A model generated the notes under the pieces. That model did no database searches, was not told the DNA's origin, and was given only the letters and a program-made list of their open reading frames with translations. A DNA stretch of 64,000 bases, from the NCBI GenBank assembly GCA_030704615.1, contig CM060733.1, positions 68,696,001-68,760,000 of the forward strand, given 5' to 3'. Positions 15,001-26,299 of the stretch are shown here, one piece after another (positions within the stretch are counted from its first letter, which is position 1; every line of letters begins with the position of its first letter). The translations under genes and the position numbers were made by a program. This stretch comes from Takakia lepidozioides. Taxonomy: Eukaryota; Streptophyta; Takakiopsida; Takakiales; Takakiaceae.

Positions 15001-15092
15001 CTGTGGCGATGCCTTCCATCATGGCTAACGTGAGTGTGCACGGTAATGGACATTTAAATGGGACAGTAGGCCCTTGGTACCCTTCTACTTGA
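1..15092 (+). CDS. TRAF-like (MATH domain plus coiled-coil) protein, 3' part, 12 exons
   Basis: Exons read in one continuous frame: 1(partial)-147, 1971-2272, 2791-3034, 3795-4096, 4464-4742, 5044-5322, 5585-5746, 5987-6211, 12308-13093, 13508-13723, 14196-14456, 14739-15092 (TGA). All introns are GT-AG. About 1,184 residues are in the window and the 5' end lies outside. Exons 1-2 give a MATH/TRAF domain (FTWRVENF, then CELRIGVYESFDT); exon 3 is acidic; exons 4-8 are helical and unclassified; exons 9-12 form a long Glu/Lys/Arg-rich coiled coil followed by a Pro-rich tail. Domain order and conserved blocks match, from memory, plant TRAF-like family proteins such as Arabidopsis At2g25320. MATH domains bind peptides of partner proteins; the exact role is not shown here. 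Intron 1 (1.8 kb) shows nothing recognisable. Intron 8 is 6,096 bp and full of LINE sequence, yet all flanking exons are intact, so the gene is probably functional. Confidence 0.9.
6334..7161 (+). pseudogene. LINE ORF2 C-terminal piece with zinc knuckle
   Basis: A 275-codon open frame encodes the C-terminal end of a LINE polyprotein. Near residue 128 the block CNCPLCGQPEDNSHFLIHC fits the CxxC...H...C zinc-binding motif found after the reverse transcriptase in many LINEs. The frame then runs through a conserved block (PLFTNFES...PKAQALLG) that recurs at about 10175, 10790, 11340 and 33910. There is no upstream reverse transcriptase in this piece, so it is a 5'-truncated insertion. It lies on the same strand as the host gene. 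It is not an exon of the TRAF-like gene: exons 8 and 9 already join in frame without it. Confidence 0.75.
7609..9537 (+). pseudogene. LINE endonuclease end and reverse transcriptase, frame-broken
   Basis: Several short frames together encode a LINE ORF2 middle part. 7609-7740 gives the end of an apurinic-type endonuclease (DIGTSDHFLVW). 7701-8138 gives a linker also present at 34360-34780. About 8640-8830 gives the first reverse transcriptase motifs (GDREESGNYRGITLLN). 8762-9274 gives the palm: FFLDVKMAYDTVW (first catalytic Asp), QGCTLSPLLFN and FADD (catalytic Asp pair). 9241-9537 continues in another frame. Frame changes near 7740, 8150, 8400, 8800 and 9270 show that it is dead. Its 3' knuckle region follows at 9737-10440 with further lesions. 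Confidence 0.75.
9655..11765 (+). repeat. Degenerate tandem copies of the LINE 3' region
   Basis: The block beginning AAGGTAAGTC and continuing to 'ggccacaaggctacggcaaa' occurs at about 6984, 10321, 10948, 11207, 11500 and 11648, with decreasing length and similarity. A related block is at about 34063. Each block starts with an exact match to the 5' splice-donor consensus (AAG/GTAAGT) on the host-sense strand. Short pyrimidine runs (CT repeats near 6213-6237 and 10444-10462) sit at two junctions. From 11770 to 12307 the intron shows only pyrimidine-rich unique sequence. Confidence 0.7.
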
Positions 15093-15671
15093 CTTTCTCT
15101 CTACCTCTGGACCTTACTTCAGGTTCTCCGTCGTGCTTGTTATTTACGGCATGGATGAAAGCATTTATTCTCAAAGAAGACTAGTCCTTGTTTGGGGTTG
15201 GCAACTTTCCCGACCCTATCTCTACTTAAGTTGTTTTTACGTCATGGGTCAACAGATGCAAGAATGATAAAGATGATTACTGGAACACCACCCTAAGATT
15301 GTCACACACTTTTTGTCCGGGAAGATAGAGAATTAGATTTTGCCTCCCTACCATCTCTCATGATTTGTAAATTCGGATTCAAAATGATACTTCCGAAGCC
15401 TCTTCGAATTCAAAGACCTGCTTATTATTCCTTTTGCTATTTTGAGCCGCACAATGACCTCCTCATTACAAGACTTACAAATGGATTGTGTTATTGCCCT
15501 GGACAGAAGATGGAACCGCTGGTTAGTATAGACGATTCCCTGGTCAAAAGATTGAACATAACAATGTTCCAAGGCAGTGGGAAAAAAAATTAGCAGCTGG
15601 TTAGGGCACCTTTCCATGTGACTCCCTCCCCTTGAAGTCATATGCAATGGCACAGGTCAAAAACATCTTGC
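15093..15671 (+). other. 3' flank of the TRAF-like gene
   Basis: This stretch follows the stop codon at 15090-15092 and probably holds the 3' UTR. It has no recognisable gene and no canonical AATAAA was noticed. Short open frames on both strands here lack any family features. Confidence 0.4.
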
Positions 15672-15907
15672 CAAGTGACGCTGGTACCCATTCCGGGTGC
15701 AAAAAGCAGACCTGGGGCTCAAGGGGTCAGAGGCAGCTCTAGGGTAGAAGCACCCTTCATGGCGCACGAAGTTGGGTAAACTTTTTGCTCAAGTGCGCTG
15801 GTACCCATTCAGGGTGCAAAAAGCAGACCTGGGGCTCAAGGTGTCAGAGGCAGCTCTAGGGTAGAAGCACCCTTCATGGCGCACGAAGTTGGGTAAACTT
15901 TTTGCTC
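15672..15907. repeat. Two tandem copies of a 118 bp repeat
   Basis: Copy 1 is 15672-15789 and copy 2 is 15790-15907, differing at only a few bases. Each contains 'agggtagaagcaccc' followed by 'ttcatggcgca'. The reverse complement of that core recurs, with one change, at about 25847-25872. Confidence 0.85.
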
Positions 15908-16540
15908 ACGTGCTCGCGTGAGCAGAAGACAAAATGCCCGAAATTTCATGAATATGTCTGAAAAGATGCTGTGGCGAAACTAAAATTGGAAATTTGTGCT
16001 CCTAGGGACAAAATCGTCCGCACGCGAGCAGACTTGTACTCACGTGAGCACAAGCCACGTTAGGGTGACCCCTATTTCCGCGGGTTAGTTACCCTATCAC
16101 CAAACACAATACATATTGTTTCGCCCACGAAACCATAGGATAATAACCTACGCAGCGATGCCTGGATTCGCTGGCAAAATCCACTATTTCGCTGGAGATA
16201 CCCGATACCTTGATTTATTTCGTTAATGAAACCCGGTGTTTGCCTCATTGTATTAAATTGTTCAACTATTGTTTGATATTTGTGTGTTTTGGATGGTGTT
16301 GGTTATTGTGACTTTGTTTTTCTCTAACGTGTTATTCTTTTGTAGAATACCAAAGCTGTAGATATATGGAACTTGGAGCTTGTAGATATACATGGGTGTC
16401 TATTTCGCATTAAGGTTTTGGAGTTTTGAAAACATATAGCTCCTATGACCGCGGTTAAAAACATAAAACCCCCATGACCGTGGGTTTGTGCTCACGCCAT
16501 TTGTGCTCACCGGTGTGCTCACGTTCTACCAACCCCCCTT
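15905..16540. repeat. Cluster of TGCTCACG/CGTGAGCA motifs
   Basis: Palindromic or half-palindromic copies of TGCTCACGTGAGCA are at both ends of this non-coding stretch (about 15905-15930, 16019-16058 and 16487-16530). The piece at 15917-15937 matches 44715-44735 at 17 of 21 positions with transitions only, so a common mobile origin is likely. No gene is visible. Confidence 0.5.
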
Positions 16541-16574
16541 TTTAAGGAGCCCTGGGTCCAAGTAGGGGTATTTT

Positions 16575-16722
16575 TTTGGAGCCTAGTTCGGGTCCGGATC
16601 CGGGTTTTTGAAATTTGAAAAGTCCGGGTTCGGGTCCAGGTTTCTCAACATGGACTCGGGTCCGGGTCCGGGTAGTTGTTGGAAAATATTAGCGGGTTCA
16701 GGGGTTCGGATCCGGGTCCTAG
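16575..16722. repeat. GGGTCCGGGT-type low-complexity repeat
   Basis: Many overlapping copies of GGGTCCGGGT/GGGTTCGGGT lie here, followed by an (AT)n run at about 16770-16785. Similar sequence lies at 25210-25310. Repeats of this style are common near ends of plant hAT-like elements, but no terminal repeats or target duplication were found here. Confidence 0.6.
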
Positions 16723-17211
16723 TTAATTTATTAAATAAGTTAGAAAAATAAGATTAATTAGGGATATATATATATATATATATGCAAACAGGGGGTTATA
16801 TCCCTGATATATTTATTATAAATTATTTGATGGGGAAAAAATTAAACCCCGGTTACACCATGAGGTACACACTGTGATTAGTGTAGTTCGAGCCAACCTC
16901 TCAGAACGGAGATAAAGTCTAGGATACGAAAATAACTCCTATCTGACTCTACAGTAAATGCAAAAAAAGCAAAGATTGTTTCTACGAACCAAACACCCAC
17001 TCTGTGGGCTAATCCAGGAGACCAAAAAACCGGGCACACTGCCCTAGACCTGAAACGAAGCTTAGGAGAGACAAGTGTCTTGTTGGACTTTCTAAGACTG
17101 TCGAAAAGGGCAGGGGAGGAGTGGCGATGAGAGTAAATAGTCCATTGACCTTCTCCACGATAGAGATTGCAATCTATCTGTAGTGCAGCTTGGAAGCTGT
17201 CGAGGAGGGCT

Positions 17212-20200
17212 TCAGATGCTTCCAGTTAATGTCCCTTTCAAATTCGGGGGAAAGAGTGTAGCGGCGAATGGAGATCTCGCCAGGCTGCTGGGGGGAGATC
17301 GTTCCAGTAACACAGGGCTGCTGCATATGATCCCCTGTCTACCCCAGGTGTGCTGAAAGTTCCTGTGGATGGCCTCCGCGTTCCTGGCATCCCGCTGTAT
17401 GACTGCACATATTTTGGCCCACGCCTTCCTAGCTTCAGTTTGTAAGTCAAGAAATACAGTAGTCAGGAGGGCAGATATGGAAGTGGTCTCTCCTAGAAAG
17501 GTATTCTTGCACCTTAGTTTCCATAGATGCCACAAAGCTGATGCTCTTAAGGTTTCAAAAACAGGACAGTTAATGGCTCTGTTTTTAGTGGTTGGATCAT
17601 AGTTTAAGAGAATGATTGTGTCTGAAAGAGAAGAGGGGTTCCAGTTCTGATAGAAGGCTTTGATATGGGGCCAAATCCTTGCTGGGGCTTGGCATGAAAG
17701 GAGGCAATGTTCTATCGATTCGATTATTGCAGTAGAACAGCAAGCACATAAAACAGAACCCTGAAACTGTAGCCATTCCCCAACTTTGAGAACCCTATTT
17801 ACTAACTGCCATAGAAAGGATGCAATCTTTGAAGGGCGGGATTTAATCCAAACTGAACCCCAAATAGTCTTCCAGTTTTCATCACAGAAGTTGTACAATC
17901 CCCATTTGGCTTCCCATTTCTTGTTCATAGGTTGAGACACAGATAAAGCTTTGTATCCCTTCTTAGTTGTGTATGCAAAGAAGGGTTCTGGAGCATTATT
18001 GAATTTCCAGGACCATTCTTGGGGGTCAATGTCCATCTCTGCGAGAGGTCTACCTAGAATCCATACAAAGGTGTTAGAAAGAAGCCAGGACCTGGTTGTG
18101 GTTGTAAGGGGTGGTATAGGATCCATGGCTTTATCTGGGGCTGTCCAGCAACAGATTCTCACCGGCGTTAGAGTCATGAGATTGAAGTGAACTGGGTTTG
18201 GGTTTGTAAGTGTAAGCCTAAGAGAGAAAGAGTCAATAGAGAAGGTGTATACTGACATATCATTCTGACTGAGTTCATCTACAAACAGGATGGTAAGCTT
18301 ATTTTGCAGAATGACTAAAGCCCATGAGTTGGGAGTTGGCTACGGAGGGCCAAGTGCCAGGGTGGCCAGCCACTGTGGTGGGATAGTTTGAATAATATCC
18401 TGGTATCCCTTGGATGCACGGGGCCTTCCCACAAACAGGGCCATCGCCTCTTGAGAGATTAGACTATCTCCCGACCATATGTTATGAATCAAACTGACCC
18501 CGAGGCAGTCCCATTTGGACCATCTCATAGCCTGGTTTTTCTGAGGAGCAGTTAGAGGTATGTCATTGAGAAACAGATGTTGTCTTTTGATTTCATAGAA
18601 GTTGCTTGACTGGGCTTTTGTGAGCAGTTTTCTGAGCCTTCCCCAGGCCAACCAGATATTGGACCATAGAGATGAGCTCACAGATTTATGGTTGAAGCCT
18701 TGAGTGATCCAGCGCAATGATGGGGTCCAAGGGGTGTTTTTGAGTGGCGAGGAATTGGCAATGTGGTCGTAGACCAAAAATTTCCAGCATCCTCCTTCTG
18801 GTCCAAGAAAGCGCGGTATCCATTTTCCAAGGAGGGCTACTATCTGTAGTTCAGGGTCGAGCACCCCCAGCCCTCCTTTTTTTTTGGTAAACAGATCTGA
18901 ATCCAAGCTACCTGTGGTCTCTTGTTGTGAATGGAGCATTCTGCTCCCTATATGAAGTTCCGGAGGAGACGTCTGATTACTTGCATCTGTTTAGAGTTAG
19001 GGCGCCATGAGGTGGCATAGTACCATAGACCAGCTGAATGAATCTGATTCACCACTAAGGCTCTACCAACGAGAGAGAGATGTTTTGACCCCCAGTAGGT
19101 CAATTTTCCCTTTAGTTTGGATAATGTGGAGGCAAAGATTTGCTGGTCTGAGAGGTTAATACCAAAGGTATATCCTAACAAGGTGGTTGTTTCGCCAGGT
19201 TGGAGCCAACTGAGACCCTGATCCACCCCCCAAGAGGGTGGTGAGCCCATAGTGGAAGCCGTTAGGTCACCAACGAGCAAGCCTGAAGTTTTGTTCCAAT
19301 TAATTTTGAATCCCGAGGCTTTGCAAAAGGTACGCAGAGTATGTCTTGCTTGGTCCAAGTTTTCTGACTTTGCTTGCAGCATTAAAAAAGTGTCATCCAC
19401 GAACATAGAGTCAGTCAGGTAGGTGTATTGGCCCGTTATATAGTTTGAGACTCTAAGGCCTATTATGAATTGGTTTTGCTGCATATACCCAAGGGTATCT
19501 GCCACTACCAGAAACAGAAAGGGTGAGAGGGGACATCCCTGTCTAACCGATCGCTGAAGAGGGAAGGAAGAAGACAAGTGGCCATTAACAGTAACCCTAC
19601 TGGATGAAGAAGTAAGAAGAATCTTGACCCACTTACAAAAAGAATGAGGGAAGCCAAATTTTACCAAGGCTGCAAGCAAGTAAGACCATTCCACCCGATC
19701 GAAAGCCTTTTCAAAATCCAAGAGAAGAAGGGCAATGGCCTGATTGGTCCTTAGGGCATAGTCTGGGATTTCATGTGCAAGGAGGAGGTTGTCCAGAATA
19801 TACCGTCCTTTAATCAATCCTGTTTGGTTGGGTCAAATAATGAATGGAAGAAGAGGTTGAAGTCTAAGGGCGAGAGCCTTTGCAATGATTTTGTAGGATT
19901 CAGAAGGGTTATAGGGCGGTAATTCGAAATATTCATTTTGTCCCCCTTTTTGTACAGCAAGGTAATTACCCCTTGATCCATTGAAGGTGGCATCTGACCT
20001 TGCTGAAACAGATGGTTGGCCATAGCTGTAAAATCCCCTGAAATCTCTGGCCACAATGCTTTATAAAATTCAACAGAAATGCCATCTATACCAGGCGATT
20101 TGTTGTTCTGCATCTTAGATAGAGCTTCTTCTAGTTCTAGGTCAGAGAAGTCTCCCTCAAGCTGCGCGGCGTATTCGGGAGAAAGCATGGTAGGAGTGTG

Positions 20201-21552
20201 AATCAGACAAGCTGTCTGGTCATTAGAAGGATCTAGGGAGATGCTGTCATTGTGAAAAAGGTGCTGGAAATGGTCCCCAGCATGGGCTGCCATCGATTTA
20301 GGGGTTGTGTTTGAGATCCCAGATGGCTGGGCAACAAGTTCAGAGATGGTCTGTGAAGCTCTTCTCAATCTGGTCTTGTCAAAGAAGTATTTTGTCATCT
20401 TTTCCCCTTTTGTTGACCAGTTAACCCCCGCCTGTAGCTTCCACTTTTTTTCCTGGATTTTATGGTGAATGTCAAGATAGTTCCTGGCTTGGATATAAGT
20501 TTTGTAAGTATCTTCATTGCAACGACTGGATTCCAAAGCAGATTGGCATACTTTGAGGCATTTAGATAATGCCCTAACCTTTCTCTTTCGGATGAGTGCT
20601 AATTCTCGGCTCATTTTTTGGCTTTCTGTATTGACCGCTTTTAGCCTGGCCAGGAAAAGCTCAGTTGTATTTAGGTCTGGGTTTCCAGCCTGAGACCAAG
20701 CCTGCAAAAGACCTTGTTTGAAGGAGGGTAATTTGAGGAGGAGATTATTCAGCTTGTAGAGGCCTCTGCCCCGTTGGCATGAATGAAGGATTGAGATAGA
20801 AAGGGTAATTGGTGCGTGGTCAAATCCCAAGGGAATGGGTTCCTGCGGGGCTCTTTTAGAGAATTGTACCAATTTGAGGGAAAGGTAAGCTCTGTCAAGA
20901 CGAGCCATACTAAGGTCGGTGAGGGTTCTATTGTTGGTCCATGTAAAGGTGATATTGGATGATTGACCGAAAATAGGTGCTGCCTCCTTAAGACTATGTG
21001 TTTGAGCGCAATTGAACCATTGGTCCATTTCCTCTGGATTTGGGGTGAAGGTTCCAGCCCCTCGCCTATCCTCCTGGACTTCAACCATATTAAGATCACC
21101 TGCTACAATCCAGCTGTCTATGTTTAGTTGATCTTTCATTTTTGCATTAGAAGTCTCCAAAAATCTGACCTTTCTGCAGATGAGTTTGGTGCGTAAATGT
21201 TCACTAATCCAATCGAGCCAGCTGCGTTGGGTAGGGTTATTGTGCAAAATTGCAATGTGCCAGGTATCTAGATATCTTCTGCTGCGAGAAAGGGTTGTAA
21301 AGAGGGGGATAATAATATCGCCGTCCCTCCCTTGGTGCCTGAAGAGGTTGGTTTCCAAAGAGAGTTTGTTAAAGGCCATAGATAGTCTGAAAGGTTGTCT
21401 ATTTTGGTCTGGTCTAGCTTGTGTTCCTGTAGAAAAATTATAGAGTCACCGGAGAGGAAGGGAGCCATCCAAGTTTTGATTCTCAGCCTTTTGAGAGATG
21501 AAGGGTCTGATCCAAGGCCACTGATGTTCCAGGAGTGAAGGTTAAAGGTCAT
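17212..21552 (-). pseudogene. L1-type LINE ORF2 (endonuclease, reverse transcriptase)
   Basis: The ORF starts at 21552 with an endonuclease (NLHSWNISGLG, then FLQEHKLDQ, then AGDLNMV). Frames change near 21300. The reverse transcriptase (21379-18948) has SPGIDGISVEFYKALWPEI, NYRPITLLN, DFEKAFDRVEW, RQGCPLSPFLF and an active site FVDD in place of FADD/YADD. More frame changes lie near 19905, 19815, 18940 (next to a T run at 18878-18886) and 18260. The C-terminal part (18258-17212) has the zf-RVT pattern CACC...EHCLLSC. ORF2 nicks target DNA and copies the RNA in the nucleus; this copy is not intact. Confidence 0.85.
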
Positions 21553-23992
21553 TGGTAGGGTATGGAGGGCCTGGACTGGAAACCAGGTTTGATAGCCCTT
21601 TGGTATGATATACGAATTTTACCCTATGATCCTTAGGTCGCATTGAGTTGACCCAAATGAAGTTGTTCGGGTGTTTGCGGGTTTTGTTGTGGATGGTTAT
21701 GAATACACCCCTAGCTCTGCATGGATATTGGATGTCTGGTATTGGTTGAAACTGCTCCTTTGAAACAGTGGAAATAGTAACAGTCTGGGTAGTTACTCCA
21801 GCCGGGAAAAAAACAGCTAAAAACAGGTGCTGGAGCTCTGGATATCTTTGGAGAAGAGAACCATCCGAAGGAAGATTTCCAGAGGGAATGCTGTCAGGCA
21901 AATTGCATGCCGGTAGGATGTGTCTCCTATCCTTATTTTGGCTGAGATGCTTACTTTTACGACACAAAATCCAACATTTGTTAGTATTTCCTGATTGCAG
22001 CTGGTAAATGAAACAGGGTGAGGGTGAGACGGGCACCTGAATAGGGGAGGGTAGAGGGGTAGGTGTTAAAACCCTTGGTGGAGAGGTGACTTGCGAGCTG
22101 GCCTGGGAGATGAGTTGAGTGGAGACCGGTATTGGTGGAGGCGATATTTGCAGACTTTCGACGGCACGGTTGAAATTGCTGCTTTCCTCCTAAGTTGAGG
22201 TATTTGTTGATTCCTCCTGAGAGTCCGAGGACTTGTTTGGGGATCCGAATAGCTTGTTCTTGTTGATGTGCTCCCTGGTTCTTTGAATTTCCATTCTGTA
22301 ATTGTCGTGGTCAACCTCGGAACCCAGGTGAGCTTCAAGCAGCTGGAATCCACTGACTAATGTGTCCTGATTGCCTCTGTTGGCGGCGGTGCAGAGTAGA
22401 TTTCTGCATCCTCTACAAGGGCAAGAATATGGGTTGAAGGTTTGACACTTAGCCCTGGGTGTTCCTCCAAATATGCTCCCCACGAGATTTTTGTAAATGG
22501 TGAAAGCGAATAGTGGGGCTGCGACTTGTGGAAGAACTCCTGAATTTTGTATTTGAACAATATCTCAGGGCTACTGTTGGGAGGGTTTGATTGCAGGAAG
22601 TGTTTGATGTCTGCAGTAGTAATCCACAGTGATTCCACACATTCGAAATCATCTAATGTGATTAGAATAGCTGGGGGTATACTTTTCCGGAATATGAGAG
22701 GAGTGACGCAGGAAGCCTTTGGTATTTCAACCCATCTCCAATGCTGAGCAACCCTTGAGATCCAGGTGAGGGAATGAGCAGGTTTGGAGACTGGCATTGG
22801 CAAAGGTGGAGTTGCATGCGATGCCGGTGGTGATTTTAGAAAAAGAGTTGCTAGTTGGAAGTGTCAATCTGACTGATCTCAGCTACTGTCCATCCTGTAC
22901 TTTTGTCTTTCTTTTTGCGGTAGCCACCAATTGTTGATGTTCATTCTGCTTTGCCTTCCCTTTGGAAATAAAACCCTCCGTATGATGATGAGCCAGTAAT
23001 TCTGCCTGCATAGGATCCCTGCTACTATCTCCTTTGGCAGTATTATGTTTTGGACAGGATCTGAGTTGCAAAGGATCGTTGGGAACCTTTTGAAGGGCCT
23101 GGGCAGCATGAGCGTTTGGTGGAAGCATGGAGCCTACGGTGGGGTTGCTCATTTCCTGCCTTTGATTCGCATCCGCTGTTGAGGGTACCCCTTGTTTCTG
23201 CCGCTGAAGGTTGAAGGGGACAAAGGGTTGATGTCGCTTGCGTTTGGCTGTGGGCCAGTCAATTTTAAAGTGGCCAAGCTGGCCACAGTTGAAGCATGCT
23301 GCATAGGTAGTGTCTTCTATGAGCTGAATCGTGAAATAATTGCCATCTTCATCTATTGGCAATTTCACAAATTGCGGCAGAACATCCTCATCTGGCATCA
23401 TCAAAACGAACTTGGCACATCAAGTCTCATGAAGGCGTGATGCAATAGTCACTGATCTCCATGCTGGGTCCTGCCTTAAGTTTTGTGTACACATTTGGGG
23501 ATCAAATACTGCCAAACATCCAAGGTATGATCCAAAATGATTCGCAATGTCCGCCAAGTTAACCAGATATTGATCTGGGATGTAAGGAACAGAGACAATG
23601 CGTGGGCCCCAAAGTTTACCATTCCTGTTTCACATCTTGGATGACCAAGGGAATATGTTGACATTGTATCCCTTTAAGTGAGGGTTGAAAGGCAAGGCCT
23701 GGTTTGCTGCTTCTTGGGTTTCAAACAGGATTGAAAAGAAACCTCGACCCTTCTCATGGCAAAACTGTTGACGCAGTTCTCCAGGGCCGCCAAGATGTTT
23801 GATAGCCCAATCTCTAACAATGGCTCTATCCACTTTTGTCCCTGGAAAGTGAATGAGGATGCCAGACTCCTCCATGGTTGTAACTCTTTTTTGTAAATCT
23901 AGGATGTTCATATTGATCATTGGATAGTCCCTATCCAAGTCAACTTGATTGAGAATGTTTTCTTCCACCCATTGTGCAGGTGGTGTTTCCAA
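21542..23992 (-). pseudogene. L1-type LINE ORF1 (DUF4283-like, nucleic-acid binding)
   Basis: Four overlapping frames (23992-23630, 23404-22883, 22803-22357, 22036-21542) make up a broken ORF1. The first has the hallmarks of DUF4283: RDWAIKHLGG, GRGFFSILFET and NQALPFNPHLKGYNVNIFPW. The second contains CFNCGQLGHFKIDW, a CCHC knuckle in which the last Cys is replaced by Trp. The last frame has a Cys/His cluster (CWILCRKSKH...PAC). ORF1 proteins of LINEs bind the element RNA. The frame changes mean no single product can be made. Confidence 0.75.
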
Positions 23993-24299
23993 AATGGGCA
24001 GGTTTGAGCAGTTTGGAACTGTTGGAGGTGAATCCAGCCTGGGAAATTTAAGGAAGGGTTGGGGAGGAGAGAGAGGACTGAAGTGGAAAAGGGGGGGGGG
24101 GGGGGGGGTTCCTTACAGACCCGTTGGTCGTAGCAATCCTGGAACGCTCTTGATGTGCGAGGTAGAAGCCTGTCCCAGATGAGATGTTGGGTCTTCTCTG
24201 TCCATTCTGGAAACTCCTTCGAGCCTCCTTTGATTCCCTGCTGCGGAACTGATTGTTCCCAGGAGCCATTGCACTAATCAAACAAGGAAGAACACTGTA

Positions 24300-24957
24300 A
24301 CACTGGAAAAAACCACTGATGAAGTGGGGTTCGAAGAACTAACGCGAGGAATAGGGGAGAAAAGCGGGAAAGGTCTTTGAGAAGGTGACCTCCTTGAGTT
24401 AGAGACGGCGCTGTCAGATTAGGGATGATGCGTGAAAAAACTTAAAAAGTATATCAATGGAAATCTGTGCATGGGGTGGAGATGCATAATGTGATCTGCA
24501 GTAGCTACGGAGTTGAGCAGGGCCAGAAACAAGCTCCGGAAAGGGCGAGACGACCGTTGGGAGTCGTCTCGCAGCTCCGCCATCACCTTCAGTCCAGTGA
24601 TAAATTTATTTTTGGCTGAAATAAATTAAATCCTAATAATGAATTTTATTTTAAGACACATTCCTTCAAAATATACCATGAATATGTATTGCTCATTTAA
24701 CACATGAATTAAAATAGAAATTGAATTCCATTCTTCAATATCAATTCTGAAACATGGTTCTCTCTTCTCTCCTTGATATGGTTTCTTTTGTTCCTCCCTC
24801 ACCGTTAGGTGTGCATGCTTTATGGCCCCTCAGGTTTATTTTTTCCCCAGCAATAAAATATCGGGGCTTCATCCCCTTTATCGAGGGAAAAAAAAAACCA
24901 TGTTAACAATAGTAATATGCCTCAAGGCTCATAGATCACTATAGCATGGAGCCACCC
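24300..24957. other. Intergenic, L1 5' flank and AT-rich DNA
   Basis: No coding potential is seen. The first 300 bases may belong to the L1 5' UTR; the rest is AT-rich, unclassified sequence. Confidence 0.4.
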
Positions 24958-25112
24958 TCATAATAATAATATATGACGCCTCCTTCTGGAGGCATAAATT
25001 ATGGTGTCACTCGACCCCCAAGGGCACAACTTTGTGACACCAACCCGTGGATTGAACCCACAACCACTTTTGAGGTGGTATGTGGCCATTACCATTGGGC
25101 TACAACTTGGTG
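24958..25112 (-). mobile_element. tRNA-derived SINE
   Basis: On the minus strand the head contains an RNA polymerase III A box (TAGCCCAATGG, at 25102-25092) and, 34 bases on, a B box (GGTTCAATCC, at 25058-25049), the spacing of a tRNA gene. It ends in an ATT repeat tail (24958-24974). No good cloverleaf acceptor stem is formed, so it is a tRNA-derived SINE rather than a tRNA gene. Target duplications were not identified. Confidence 0.55.
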
Positions 25113-25209
25113 GGGGCTGGCGGCTGCAGCGCCTATTGCTCGACACATTGCAGAACCTACCACATCTAAGGTGGACCCCGCATGCCCCACCAGATATTAA
25201 GACCCCGAC

Positions 25210-25310
25210 CCTAACCCGCTACACTTGCCCGCGGGTAGCGGGTTTACCGGGTTCTGGACCCAGCAGGCGGGTCCGGGTCCGGTTCCGGGTTCATTTGGGT
25301 CCGGGAGAAG
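25210..25310. repeat. GGGTCCGGGT-type low-complexity repeat
   Basis: Repeats of gcgggt and gggtccggg are in the same orientation as those at 16575-16722, so the two stretches are not an inverted pair. They flank the L1/SINE block. Confidence 0.55.
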
Positions 25311-25426
25311 TAGAGGATGTCAATGTCAGCATGTGGCGCACCTTGTTCCTATCGTGACTCATTCATATCTTATTAATATCTTCTCTACCTGAGATAGTAA
25401 CCCAAAAAAAAAAAAAAAACCAAAAA

Positions 25427-25790
25427 TACCATTGAAAAGCGCTTAATGTGGCCCATTTTTTTTGTAGTTGGAGCAATTTTCATTAGAGGACATCTACCTA
25501 TAGCAATTTAGGGGTAAAACAAGTGGTGCCATCATGGCGCACGAGATATATTGCTCTTTTGGTACCTTGGACTTTAACCATTTTAACCATTTTAAGAAAT
25601 AAAGATACCATTGGAAAGCTCTTGATGAGCCCCAGCATTTTGTAGTTGGAACAATTTTGAGTAAAGTTCATCTACCTAGGATAATTTGAGGGTAAAGTAG
25701 AGGATGAAATGGTGTTGTATTGTTCATTCCTCTTTGGGTAAGCTTGTTGGCCTATCATGGCGCACCCCAGCCTGACACGTTCCAAAAATG
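25427..25790. repeat. Diverged tandem duplication, 179 bp period
   Basis: The block 'taccattgaaaagc...tagttggagcaatttt...acatctacct' at 25427 recurs at 25606 with about 80 percent similarity by eye. Copies of 'catggcgcac' lie at 25534 and 25756. No gene is present from 25113 to 26300. Confidence 0.55.
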
Positions 25791-25844
25791 GGCATACTTT
25801 CTTGCACCATGGGCATGCTTTTGAGCGCCACTATGGGGCACATG

Positions 25845-25873
25845 CGCCATGAACGGTGCTTCTACCCTATAAC
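25845..25873 (-). repeat. Inverted copy of the 15.7 kb repeat core
   Basis: The sequence 'tgcgccatgaacggtgcttctaccct' is the reverse complement of the core of the 118 bp repeats at 15672-15907 apart from one base. The flanking bases do not form a target duplication. Confidence 0.6.
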
Positions 25874-26299
25874 ATGCTACATGAAATCTTTATATCCTCT
25901 ACAACCTGCTACAACATAGATGCAAGGACACATCTCAAAGCCTATCACACCAACCCAACCAAGTCAACAGAACAAGAGTCTGACCCCCTGCGAGTGCTCC
26001 CTCATCCAACAAATCTTCAATTTTGCTAGGCTGCCTAGCCACTTAGCCACTAGAGGGGTTAAGGCTTTGGTTGCATACAACAGGTTGTATTGGACATGAG
26101 TGATTCAAAGTTGTTTTGTGACATCAGTGATTTACCACCGGAAATTGAAAGCACTCTGACGCGGCAGCCTTTGTTAACTACCAATTTTTTGTGCAGTCAT
26201 TCTTACGACTATGACATGGTATACCTCTTGGTGATTTAAATTACCATTAACGTATCACCAAATACATTATCTGCTACCATTTGTTACGGCCTCTCATTT

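Larger units (their letters stand above)
17200..24290 (-). mobile_element. L1-type LINE, nearly full length, degenerate
   Basis: Reading on the minus strand, the order is an ORF1 with DUF4283-like domain and zinc knuckle region (23992 to 21542) and an ORF2 with endonuclease, reverse transcriptase and C-terminal zf-RVT-type region (21552 to 17212). This is the standard layout of plant L1-type LINEs. The 5' end is probably within 24290-24600. No clear poly(A) tail (poly-T on the plus strand) or target duplication was found at the low-coordinate end. Several frameshifts show it is inactive. A run of 18 Gs interrupts its 5' part at about 24090-24108. Confidence 0.85.

Noticed and set aside
16575-25310. 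GGGTCC repeats as terminal inverted repeats of one element
   Set aside because: Both stretches are in the same orientation and lack a target duplication.
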